From: Nonomuraea aurantiaca
GTDB lineage: Bacteria; Actinomycetota; Actinomycetes; Streptosporangiales; Streptosporangiaceae
Assembly (NCBI RefSeq): GCF_020215705.1
Contig: NZ_JAIWNB010000012.1
Span: forward strand, 248,001 to 312,000
Direction: 5' to 3'
Length of the DNA stretch: 64,000 nt
The translations under genes were made by a program, and so were the position numbers. This document shows, one piece after another, positions 44,383-51,981 of the stretch (positions within the stretch are counted from its first letter, which is position 1; the number at the start of each line of letters is the position of its first letter). Under the pieces are notes generated by a model. That model was given only the letters and a program-made list of their open reading frames with translations. It ran no database searches and had not been told where the DNA came from.

Positions 44383-45261
44383 ATGATTGTGGTCAGCGGA
44401 GCGTCCGGGCAACTCGGACGGCTCACTGTCGAGCACCTGCTCCAACGGGTGGACGCCGCCCGTGTGGTGGCGTTGTCCCGTACCCCTGATGCCGTCGCCC
44501 ACCTCGGCGTGGTCACCCGCTTCGCCGATTTCGACGATCCGGCGAGTCTGCCCGGCGCGTTCGAGGGGGCGGAGCGGCTGCTGATGGTCAGTATGGGCTC
44601 CCTCAGCGGAGCGCCTCGCGGACATGTCAACGCCATCGAGGCGGCGGCCAAGGCGGGTGTGGGTCACCTGATCTACACGTCGTTCGCCAGGGCAGGCGAG
44701 CCGGGCCAGCCTCAGGCGCTCATCCAGAACCACAAGGAGACCGAGCGGTTGCTGGCCGAGTCGGAGCTGACGTTCACGGCGCTGCGGTTCAACCAGTGGC
44801 CGGAGATGTGGAACCTCGTCGGCGTGCCCGCCACCGCCGTCGCCACGGGCGTGCTACCCAGCAATTCGGGTGACGGCCGGGTGGGGCACATCACCCGGGA
44901 TGACAGCGCCGCCGTGGCCGCCGCCGTGCTGGCCGAGGGCGGCTGCGAGGGGCAGTTCCTGGAAGTCACGGGCCCGGAGGCGGTCACGGACACGGATGTG
45001 GCCGACGCGCTCGCCCAGGTCACCGGCCGTCCGGTCCGCTGCGAGCAGGTCTCGGACGCCGCCCTGGCCGCGATGTTGTCCGAACGCGGGCTCCCCGAGA
45101 TGTACGTCCAGGGCTGGACGGGCTTGGGCACGTACAAGCGCGAAGGCTGGTTCGACGTGACCACACACGCGGTCGAACGCCTCACCGGCCGCGCCCCCAC
45201 GTCGATCGCCGACTACTTCGCAGCCCACCCAGAGGCACTGCACATCTCCTCATCCCGCTGA
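44383..45261 (+). CDS. NmrA/SDR-type NAD(P)-binding oxidoreductase
   Basis: A 292-residue Rossmann-fold protein: SGASGQLGRLTVEHL (GxxGxxG), VGHLIYTSFA and an NmrA-like C-terminal domain. Related to QorB-type NADPH:quinone reductases. AAGGAGG site 8 bases before ATG 44383. Probably controlled by the divergent HxlR protein, responding to quinones or electrophiles. Confidence 0.88.
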   Translation: MIVVSGASGQLGRLTVEHLLQRVDAARVVALSRTPDAVAHLGVVTRFADFDDPASLPGAFEGAERLLMVSMGSLSGAPRGHVNAIEAAAKAGVGHLIYTSFARAGEPGQPQALIQNHKETERLLAESELTFTALRFNQWPEMWNLVGVPATAVATGVLPSNSGDGRVGHITRDDSAAVAAAVLAEGGCEGQFLEVTGPEAVTDTDVADALAQVTGRPVRCEQVSDAALAAMLSERGLPEMYVQGWTGLGTYKREGWFDVTTHAVERLTGRAPTSIADYFAAHPEALHISSSR

Positions 45262-45341
45262 TCCCGGCCGGCCCTCGGCCGCCGGGTGCCGAACCGGCCG
45301 GGACGTGCGCCTGCGAGTGGGGCGGATGAACCTTTCATCCA

Positions 45342-45369
45342 GCCCGGCTCGGCGGAGTGCGAGCCGGGC
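45342..45369 (+). terminator. Hairpin terminator after the NmrA-type gene
   Basis: A perfect 10-bp stem GCCCGGCTCG / CGAGCCGGGC with an 8-base loop, preceded by a smaller 7-bp hairpin at 45324-45340. Confidence 0.7.
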
Positions 45370-45420
45370 CGATGAGAGCCGCCGGGCGAGCCTCCCCCAT
45401 ACAGCGGACAAGACGGAGCC

Positions 45421-45448
45421 TTGACAGACGGTCGGCCCGTCGTATGTG
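45421..45448 (+). promoter_or_regulatory. Candidate promoter of the arabinofuranosidase gene
   Basis: TTGACA (45421-45426), 16-base spacer, TATGTG (45443-45448), giving a leader of about 190 bases. Confidence 0.5.
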
Positions 45449-45498
45449 CTTCGCCGTACACCGGCGGCTCCCCTCCTCAGCCGATGTCCGTACCTTGT

Positions 45499-45510
45499 CG
45501 AATCGATTCG
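45499..45510. promoter_or_regulatory. LacI-type palindrome before the arabinofuranosidase gene
   Basis: Perfect palindrome CGAATCGATTCG with a central CG, as in many LacI-family operators for polysaccharide-degradation genes. It lies in the leader downstream of the TTGACA promoter. The regulator is not in the window. Confidence 0.5.
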
Positions 45511-45645
45511 TATTGATCGTGGCGACCGGTTCCGAGCGGCCCTCGCGCCCTGTTCCCTGAGCGGGGCGGCCCGGTCTTCGGCATCCGTCGGCGCGGTCTT
45601 CCAAGCCCGGCTGTCTCCGCGCCGCCCTCCCCAAGGAGTACGCCC

Positions 45646-47163
45646 ATGCAACCTCCATCCCTTCCCTTATCGGGCCGTGCGCCGCGTGGGCGGCGCCATC
45701 GGGCGGCCGTCGTCGCGTCTGTCGTGGCGGTGCTCACGGCACTCCTGGCCACCGTCCTGACATGGTCGATGCCGGCCTCGGCGGCGACCACACCGCTGGT
45801 GGGCGCGGGGTCGGGCCGGTGCCTGGATGTCAGCGGCGTCTCGCAGGCGAACAGCGCGCAGGTACAGATCTGGGACTGCAACGGCCAGAACAACCAGCAG
45901 TGGACCTCCACCGCCGCCGGTGAGCTGCGCGTGTACGGCACCAAGTGCCTGGACGTCTACGGCGCGGGCACCGCCAACGGCACCAACGTCATCATCTGGG
46001 ACTGCAACGGCCAGTCCAACCAGCAGTGGCGCCTCAACACCGACGGCACCATCACCGCAGTCGGGGCGAACAAATGCCTCGACGTCAGCGGTTCGGGCAC
46101 CGCCAACGGCACCAAGGCCCAGATCTGGACCTGCCAGGGCACCGCCAACCAGATGTGGAGCGCCGGAGCCGGGCCCACGCCGACCCCGCCGCAGCCCGGC
46201 GCGCGCCCGTGCGACATCTACGCCTCGGGCAGCACGCCGTGCGTGGCCGCGCACAGCACGACCCGGGCGCTCTATGGTTCGTACAGCGGCAACCTGTACC
46301 AGGTCAGGCGCTCCTCCGACAGCGCGACCCGCGACATCGGCGTCCTGACCGCGGGCGGCGTCGCCGACGCCGCGGCCCAGGACTCCTTCTGCGCCGGCGC
46401 CACGTGTGTCATCACGGTCGTGTACGACCAGTCCGGGCGGGGCAACCACCTGTGGTACCAGGGCTCCAGCGTGGTCCCCGGCTCCCCTCAGAGCAGGCCC
46501 GCGATCGCGACCACCGAGTCACTCACCGTCGGCGGCGGCAAGGCCTACTCCCTCTACATCAACCCCGGCAACAGCTACTGGCGGGACGGCCACCTGACCG
46601 GCGTTCCCACGGGCAGCGCGCCGGAGGGCATGTACATGGTGACCAGCGGAACCCACGTCAACGGCGGCTGCTGCTTCGACTACGGCAACAGCGAGACCAC
46701 CAGGAAGGCCGACGCCGCCGGCGCGATGGACGCCATCAACTTCAGCACCCAATGCTGGTTCGGCGGCTGTCAGGGAAGCGGCCCGTGGGTCCAGGCCGAC
46801 CTCGAATGGGGGCTCTATCCCGGCGGCAGCCAGTCGTGGAACCCCAACCAGCGGGCCTTCCCCCACAAGTTCGTCACCGCCACGCTGAAGAACAACGGCA
46901 CGACCCGGTTCGCCATCAAGGGCAGCAACGCCCAGTCCGGCAGCCTCTACACCCTTTACGATGGCTCGCTCCCCAACGGCTACAGTCCGATGAAGAAGCA
47001 GGGGGCCATCATCCTGGGCAGCGGCGGCGACTGCTGCAAGCCCGGTGGCGGCGCCAACCTCAGCGCGGGCACCTTCTACGAGGGAGCCGTGGTCGCCGGC
47101 TACCCCACCGACGCCGTGGAGAACGCCGTCCAGGCCGACGTCATCGCCGCCGGCTACCGCTGA
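45646..47163 (+). CDS. Secreted GH54-type alpha-L-arabinofuranosidase with ricin-B (CBM13) domain
   Basis: A 505-residue exported enzyme. Twin-arginine-free Sec signal (AVVASVVAVLTALLATVL, cleavage after ASA), CBM13 ricin-B trefoil (residues about 49-172, three repeats with GRCLDV/KCLDV and NQQW), a Pro/Thr linker and a catalytic domain of the ArabFuran-catal/GH54 type (RPCDIYASGSTPCVAAHSTT, YDQSGRGNHLW, GGCCFDYGNSE, CWFGGCQGSGPWVQADLEWG). It frees arabinose from hemicellulose. AAGGAG before the ATG. Its CBM is nearly identical to that of the next gene. Confidence 0.9.
   Translation: MQPPSLPLSGRAPRGRRHRAAVVASVVAVLTALLATVLTWSMPASAATTPLVGAGSGRCLDVSGVSQANSAQVQIWDCNGQNNQQWTSTAAGELRVYGTKCLDVYGAGTANGTNVIIWDCNGQSNQQWRLNTDGTITAVGANKCLDVSGSGTANGTKAQIWTCQGTANQMWSAGAGPTPTPPQPGARPCDIYASGSTPCVAAHSTTRALYGSYSGNLYQVRRSSDSATRDIGVLTAGGVADAAAQDSFCAGATCVITVVYDQSGRGNHLWYQGSSVVPGSPQSRPAIATTESLTVGGGKAYSLYINPGNSYWRDGHLTGVPTGSAPEGMYMVTSGTHVNGGCCFDYGNSETTRKADAAGAMDAINFSTQCWFGGCQGSGPWVQADLEWGLYPGGSQSWNPNQRAFPHKFVTATLKNNGTTRFAIKGSNAQSGSLYTLYDGSLPNGYSPMKKQGAIILGSGGDCCKPGGGANLSAGTFYEGAVVAGYPTDAVENAVQADVIAAGYR
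45790..46162 (+). repeat. Ricin-B domain copy 1 (duplicated at about 48445-48817)
   Basis: The CBM13-coding segments of the two adjacent hydrolase genes are almost identical at the DNA level, with long identical blocks such as those encoding WRLNTDGTITA and GTANGTKAQIWTC. The domain is N-terminal in the arabinofuranosidase and C-terminal in the esterase, so the copies are shuffled modules. Confidence 0.85.
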
Positions 47164-47198
47164 CACCGGTCGCTGAAAGAATACGACTTATTATCATC

Positions 47199-47248
47199 CA
47201 TTTCTCCTCATCTGAGGCACATAAGTAGACCTCAGGTGAGGAGAAATG
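47199..47248 (+). terminator. Very long hairpin after the arabinofuranosidase gene
   Basis: A 19-bp stem (47199-47217 with 47230-47248) broken only by one G-T wobble, with a 12-base loop. Confidence 0.75.
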
Positions 47249-47335
47249 TCGGGCAAACGACCAGTTCACGCGGTCAAATGAAGGAAATCATGCGACGCGT
47301 CACGTACAGGACCAGAAAATAAGCACACTTAACGC

Positions 47336-47366
47336 TTGACAGTCCTGGCTGACGAGATCGTAATGA
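47336..47366 (+). promoter_or_regulatory. Candidate promoter of the esterase gene
   Basis: TTGACA (47336-47341), 19-base spacer, TAATGA (47361-47366). The spacer is long, so confidence is limited. Confidence 0.4.
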
Positions 47367-47470
47367 GGATTCAAAAGCCGCCGGGATACGCCTCCGGAGG
47401 CCTCCTCCATGGCCTCTCGTGGTGCCGTCGACGAGTTGATCTTGCCGAACACCGAAGGAAGCTGCGTAAC

Positions 47471-48820
47471 GTGAGACAACCATCCTTATTCACCGCCATC
47501 GCCGTGGCGGCGCTCATCGTCCTGGGAGCGGCGGGTACGGCGTTCGGCGGAGCCATGTCGGCCACACACAGCACCGTCGCGGCTGCGGCGACCCCGGGCT
47601 GCGGCAAGCCTCCGGCCCTGGCGAGCGGTACGCATTCACTTGTGAGCAGCGGTCAGAACCGCAGCTACATCCTGCGCGTTCCCAGCAACTACGACAACAA
47701 CCACCCCTACCGGTTGATCTTCGGGTTCCACTGGGTGGGCGGCACCGCCAATGATGTCGACTCGGGCGGAACCGATGGCTACAACTGGTCGTACTACGGA
47801 CTCCGGCGCCTGGCGGACAACGCGAACAACAGCACCATCTTCGTCGCGCCCCAGGGCATCAACAACGGCTGGGCCAACTCCGGCGGCCAGGACGTCACCT
47901 TCACCGACGACATGATCAGGCAGATCGAAGCAGGCCTGTGCGTCGACACGACGCAGATCTTCTCTTCGGGATTCAGTTATGGCGGGGCGATGACGTACGC
48001 ACTCGCCTGTGCCCGGCCGGCGGTCTTCCGCGCGGTCGCGGTCTATTCCGGCGCGAACCTCAGCGGGTGCGGCGGCGGCACCCAGCCCGTCGCCTATATC
48101 GGGTTCCACGGCATCAGGGACAACGTGCTGCCCATCTCATCCGGACGGTCGCTGCGTGACACGTTCGTCAGGAACAACGGCTGCAGCCCGCAGAACCCTC
48201 CCGAGCCGGCGTCCGGCAGCCTGACGCACATCGTCACCGCCTACTCGGGTTGCCGGGCCGGGTATCCGGTGGTCTGGGCCGCGTTCGACGGAGGTCACGA
48301 TCCCGGTCCGATCGACGGGTGCACCTGTAGCGGCTGGCGGACCTGGACGTCCGGGGAAGCGTGGAAATTCTTCACCCAGTTCGGGAGCGACCCCTCCCCC
48401 ACGCCGACGCCGACGCCCACGCCCACGCCTTCGCCCACGAGCGCGATCAAGGGTGTGGGGTCGGGGAGATGTCTTGACGTCTCCGGCGTCTCCCAGGCGA
48501 ACGGTGCGCAGGTGCAGATCTGGGACTGCAACGGCCAGTCCAACCAGCAGTGGACGCCGACCAGCGCCGGTGAGCTGCGGGTGTACGGCGGCAAGTGCCT
48601 GGACGTCAACGGCGCCGGCACCGCCGACGGCACAGCCGTGATCATCTGGGACTGCAACGGCCAGAACAACCAGCAGTGGCGCCTCAACACCGACGGCACC
48701 ATCACCGCGGCCGGGGCGAACAAATGCCTCGACGTCAGCGGTTCGGGCACCGCCAACGGCACCAAGGCCCAGATCTGGACCTGCCACGGCGGCACCAACC
48801 AGAAGTGGACCCGCGTCTGA
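47471..48820 (+). CDS. Secreted PHB-depolymerase/feruloyl-esterase-like hydrolase with ricin-B domain
   Basis: A 449-residue exported protein: Sec signal (AIAVAALIVLGAAGTAFGG), an alpha/beta-hydrolase esterase domain (LIFGFHWVGG oxyanion region; nucleophile Ser in FSSGFSYGGAM; Asp in HGIRDNVLP; His in FDGGHDPGP), a (PT)n linker and a C-terminal CBM13 ricin-B trefoil. Members remove feruloyl or acetyl groups from plant polymers, which fits the neighbouring arabinofuranosidase. GTG 47471 follows GAAGGAAG and a promoter at 47336. Confidence 0.88.
   Translation: MRQPSLFTAIAVAALIVLGAAGTAFGGAMSATHSTVAAAATPGCGKPPALASGTHSLVSSGQNRSYILRVPSNYDNNHPYRLIFGFHWVGGTANDVDSGGTDGYNWSYYGLRRLADNANNSTIFVAPQGINNGWANSGGQDVTFTDDMIRQIEAGLCVDTTQIFSSGFSYGGAMTYALACARPAVFRAVAVYSGANLSGCGGGTQPVAYIGFHGIRDNVLPISSGRSLRDTFVRNNGCSPQNPPEPASGSLTHIVTAYSGCRAGYPVVWAAFDGGHDPGPIDGCTCSGWRTWTSGEAWKFFTQFGSDPSPTPTPTPTPTPSPTSAIKGVGSGRCLDVSGVSQANGAQVQIWDCNGQSNQQWTPTSAGELRVYGGKCLDVNGAGTADGTAVIIWDCNGQNNQQWRLNTDGTITAAGANKCLDVSGSGTANGTKAQIWTCHGGTNQKWTRV
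48445..48817 (+). repeat. Ricin-B domain copy 2 (duplicated at about 45790-46162)
   Basis: C-terminal CBM13 of the esterase gene; see copy 1. Near-identity over roughly 370 bases between paralogous domains suggests recent duplication or gene conversion. Confidence 0.85.
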
Positions 48821-48833
48821 ACCCACCCGGCGG

Positions 48834-48867
48834 CCCTCGCCGGGGCGACCGACCCGCCCGGCGAGGG
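48834..48867 (+). terminator. Hairpin terminator after the esterase gene
   Basis: A perfect 11-bp stem CCCTCGCCGGG / CCCGGCGAGGG with a 12-base loop. Confidence 0.8.
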
Positions 48868-48937
48868 TCCCGGCCGCGCGAGTGCCTTGCCGGAAGAGTT
48901 CAGTGCCATCGTCCCCAGCACCCAGCTGCGGTGAAGG

Positions 48938-49848
48938 TCAACCGGCGACCGGACGGCCGCCCATGTCGACGTTGGGCGCGGCCTGGGCGACCAGGTCCGG
49001 GATCACGCCGCCGAGGTCCGCGGCATCCCAGAGATCTTGCCTGGTCACCTCCGGGCCGAGCCGCCACGCCTCGGCGACACCGATCCGCCCGCCGCCGACG
49101 TCGAACACCCGCCCGGTGACGGCGTCGCTCTCCGTACTGGCCAGCCAGGCCACCAGCGGCGAGACCTGCTCCGGCCCGAGCGCGGCAGCGTGGCAGCGTG
49201 GCCGGCCGGCATGAGAGCTTCGGTGAGCCGGGTGAGCGCGGCGGGCGCGACGGCGTTCGCGGTCACACCGTAGCGGCCGAGTTCCGTGGCCGCGATGAGG
49301 GTGAACGCGGCGATGCCGGCCTTGGCCGCGCCATAGTTGGACTGGCCGAAGTTGCCGTAGATGCCCGAGGCCGAGGTGGTGTTGATGAGCCGGGCGCGTA
49401 GCGGCTGCCCGCTCTCCTTGGCCCGCGCGCGCCAATACTCGGCGGCGAACCGGGTCGGCCCGGCGGTGCCACGCAGGTGGACCCGGATCACCGCGTCCCA
49501 GTTCTCCTCCGTCATGGACGCGATGGTCTGGTCGCGCAGGATGCCGGCGTTGTTCACCAGGACGTCCAGGCCGCCGAACTCGCCGATCGCCTGGTCGATG
49601 AGCCGCTTGGCGCCCTGCCAGTCGGCGACGTCGTCGGTGTTCGCGACGGCCTTGCCGCCCGCCGCCACGATCTCCTCCACCACCAGCCGCGCCGCGCCGG
49701 CGTCGGACCCGGTGCCGTCCGGGGCCCCGCCGAGGTCGTTGACCACCACGTGGGCCCCCTGCCGCGCCAGTTCCAGCGCGTGCGTACGGCCGAGACCGCG
49801 CCCCGCGCCGGTCACGATCGCCACCCGGCCTGCACAGATACCGCTCAT
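48938..49848 (-). pseudogene. SDR-family oxidoreductase broken by an 8-bp tandem duplication
   Basis: The first two thirds encode a normal short-chain dehydrogenase (VAIVTGAGRGLGRTHALEL; LVNNAGILRD; YGAAKAGIAAFT). At 49185-49200 the unit GCAGCGTG occurs twice in tandem. Removing one copy joins MPAGHAAALGPEQVSPLVAWL and continues in the second frame (AVTGRVFDVGGGRIGVAEAW) to the stop at 48938. The extra 8 bases therefore cause the frameshift. As it stands the C-terminus is replaced by unrelated sequence ending at 49045. Fatty-acid or steroid CoA metabolism is suggested by the thiolase beside it. Confidence 0.85.
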
Positions 49849-49885
49849 ATGGCTTCGCCCTCCTGTTGTCGCGTTGTTGAGTGGT

Positions 49886-50641
49886 TCAGGGCCTGCGGTT
49901 GGACAGCACCAGGCTCCCCGAGGCCGCGAAGAACATCCCCACGCCCTGCACGAACCCGATCTCGACGTCCGGCACCTGGGCGTCGGCCTCGCCTCTGAGC
50001 TGGCGGACGGACTCCTGGATGGCGAACATCCCGTACATCCCGGTGTGGGGGTAGCTGAGCCCGCCGCCGTTGGTGTTCATGGGCAGGGAGCCGCCCGGCC
50101 GGGTGTGGCCGTCGGCGATGAAGGCGCCCGACTCGCCGCGGCCGACGAAGCCGAGGTCTTCGAGCATGTACAGCGGTACGTGGGCGAAGGCGTCGTAGCA
50201 CATCAGATGGTCGACGTCCCCGTGGCTCACCCCGGCCGTGGCGAACGCCTCCGCGCTGGAGCGCCGGAAGGCCAGGCTGGAGCCTGGGTCCTCCATCTGG
50301 GAGACCAGCGCGCCTTCGGCCGACTCGCCCGAGCCGAGCAGGTACACCGGGCGCCCGGGCAGATCGGCCGCGCGCTCGGCGCTGGTCAGCACCAGGGCGC
50401 CGCCGCCGTCGGTGACCACGCAGCACATGTCCTTGGTGAACGGGTAGGCGATCACCGGCCCGGCCAGCACCTCGTCCACGGTCATGATGTCGCGGCGCAT
50501 GGCGCGCGGGTTCTTGGCCGCCCACTCCCGCTGGGCCACCACCACGTGGGCCAGGTGCTCCCGGCCCATGCCGCGCTCGTGCAGGAACCGCAGGGCGGGC
50601 AGGGTGAACGTGGCGTACGGCAGCACCGCCCCGTACGGCAC
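49886..50641 (-). pseudogene. N-terminally truncated thiolase (acetyl-CoA acetyltransferase family)
   Basis: Encodes the C-terminal about 250 residues of a SCP2-type thiolase (VTDGGGALVLTSAERAADLP; MCYDAFAHVPLYMLEDLGF; GSLPMNTNGGGLSYPHTGMY). The N-terminal half with the nucleophilic cysteine is absent; upstream sequence switches to an MFS fragment. The residual GTG at 50641 is unlikely to produce an active enzyme. Confidence 0.8.
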
Positions 50642-50642
50642 A

Positions 50643-50969
50643 TCACGCCCCGCTGCACCCGTACAGGAACACGATGGCGGCGATGCTCGGCACGCCGCAC
50701 AGCGAGCCCGCCGTCACCGCCGAGAACCCCAGGCCCACCTGGAAGTAGGACGGCAGCCAGGTGAGGACCACGATCGCGATCATCGCCGCGGCGCTGTTGG
50801 CGAGCACGAAACCGGCGAAGGTGCCGGTCAGCAGAATGGCGCGGATGGGCGCACGCGGTCCTGGCGCCGCCGGGGCCTCGGGCCGCGCGGCCGCCTTGGC
50901 GGTGACCGCCTGACTGTAGGGCCCCTCCCGGCCGACGAGCAGCCAGCCCGCGGCCCAGACCAGGCCGAG
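50643..50969 (-). pseudogene. Major-facilitator transporter fragment
   Basis: An open stretch of about 109 codons encodes part of an MFS permease (AILLTGTFAGFVLANSAAAM; VVLTWLPSYFQVGLGFSAV; SLCGVPSIAAIVFLYG) and stops at 50643. Both ends of the transporter are missing: one end abuts the thiolase fragment, the other the pentapeptide fragment. Confidence 0.65.
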
Positions 50970-51905
50970 AAGGTCGCTGCATCATCGGAACTCGACGCGG
51001 TAGAGCGGCGGATCACCGAGTTGTACACCAAGGCCGCCGACCACCTCGGCAATGAGCAGGCTCCCGTGCGCCTTGCCGGGCTGTATGCGCTCGAACGTCT
51101 CGGCCAGACCCACCCCGATCACCGGCAGACCGTCGTCGACGTCATCTGCGCCTACCTACGCATGCCTTTCGCCGGCCCAGCGATCTCCCAGGTCCCGACA
51201 AGACCGCCCGCTGCCGGGACAGCCTCGGAAGCCGGCCCGCAGCCTGGTGAACATCATCCCCGTCAGGAACTTCAAGTCCGCCTGACCGCTCAGCGCATCC
51301 TCACCGAGCACTTGCACGATCTGCGCGAAGGCCAGCGCACGACCCCTGCCAATCCGTCCTTTTGGGCTGGGATGCAGGTAGACCTGACCGGTGCCGTGCT
51401 GGTCGACTTCGATTTCGGCGGCTGCCATTCCGGGCGTGCGATCTTCGACGAGGTGCGCTTCGCTGGCGGAGCCAACTTTGCCTATGCCGAATTCGACACC
51501 GATGCCTTCTTCAAAAAGGCTCGGTTCGAGGGCGAGAGCGGTCACTTCTACGGGGCGCGGTTCGGCCGCCGCGCGGTCTTCGTCGACGCCGACTTCGACG
51601 GCACGGAGACCTCTTTCGCCTCCGCCAGCTTCTGCGGCATGACCTTCTTCGAAGGAGCCAAGCTCGAAGGCGGTGTTCGATTCGATGACGCCCGGGCCCT
51701 GCTGAACTTCGATACGCGCTGGGGTAGCGAACGGAACTGGCCACCCGGCTGGATCCTGGACGGCGCGCATCGGCACGGTGAGGACTGGGCGATGATCGTC
51801 CGAGAGGATCCCCAGAGTCACCGGTGTCGCGGCGGGGTGTTCTCCCATGACGGCCTCCGCGTTATCGCAGATGTTCACTCACTATCTGCGATAACAGGAG
51901 CGTGA
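50970..51905 (+). pseudogene. 5'-truncated pentapeptide-repeat protein
   Basis: Reads in frame from the junction near 50970 (KVAASSELDAVERRITELY; PVRLAGLYALERLGQTHPDH) through pentapeptide-like repeats (ANFAYAEFDTDAFFKKARF; RAVFVDADFDGTETSF) to TGA at 51903. Intact relatives carry two membrane spans before the helical region; here they are absent and there is no plausible start codon with a ribosome site. A short form from TTG 51018 cannot be excluded. The junction with the MFS remnant indicates a deletion or rearrangement. Confidence 0.6.
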
Positions 51906-51981
51906 TTCATCGTTTGATCAGCAAAGCGGATTCAGGTCGTCTGCCTGTCGCGCCTCATTGATCACTACTCTGCTCGGGATC

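Larger units (their letters stand above)
45262..45645. other. 384-bp intergenic region: terminator, promoter, operator
   Basis: After the NmrA gene are two adjacent hairpins (45324-45340 and 45342-45369), then a promoter (TTGACA at 45421) and a palindrome CGAATCGATTCG (45499-45510). I see no coding sequence. Confidence 0.7.
47164..47470. other. 307-bp intergenic region: terminator and promoter
   Basis: It contains a 19-bp hairpin (47199-47248) and a TTGACA-based promoter (47336-47366). No coding sequence convinced me; this stretch is notably more AT-rich than its surroundings. Confidence 0.65.

Noticed and set aside
45342..45369. Hairpin pair as part of a tRNA or riboswitch
   Set aside because: No cloverleaf, anticodon loop or conserved aptamer core; it behaves like a terminator after the NmrA gene.
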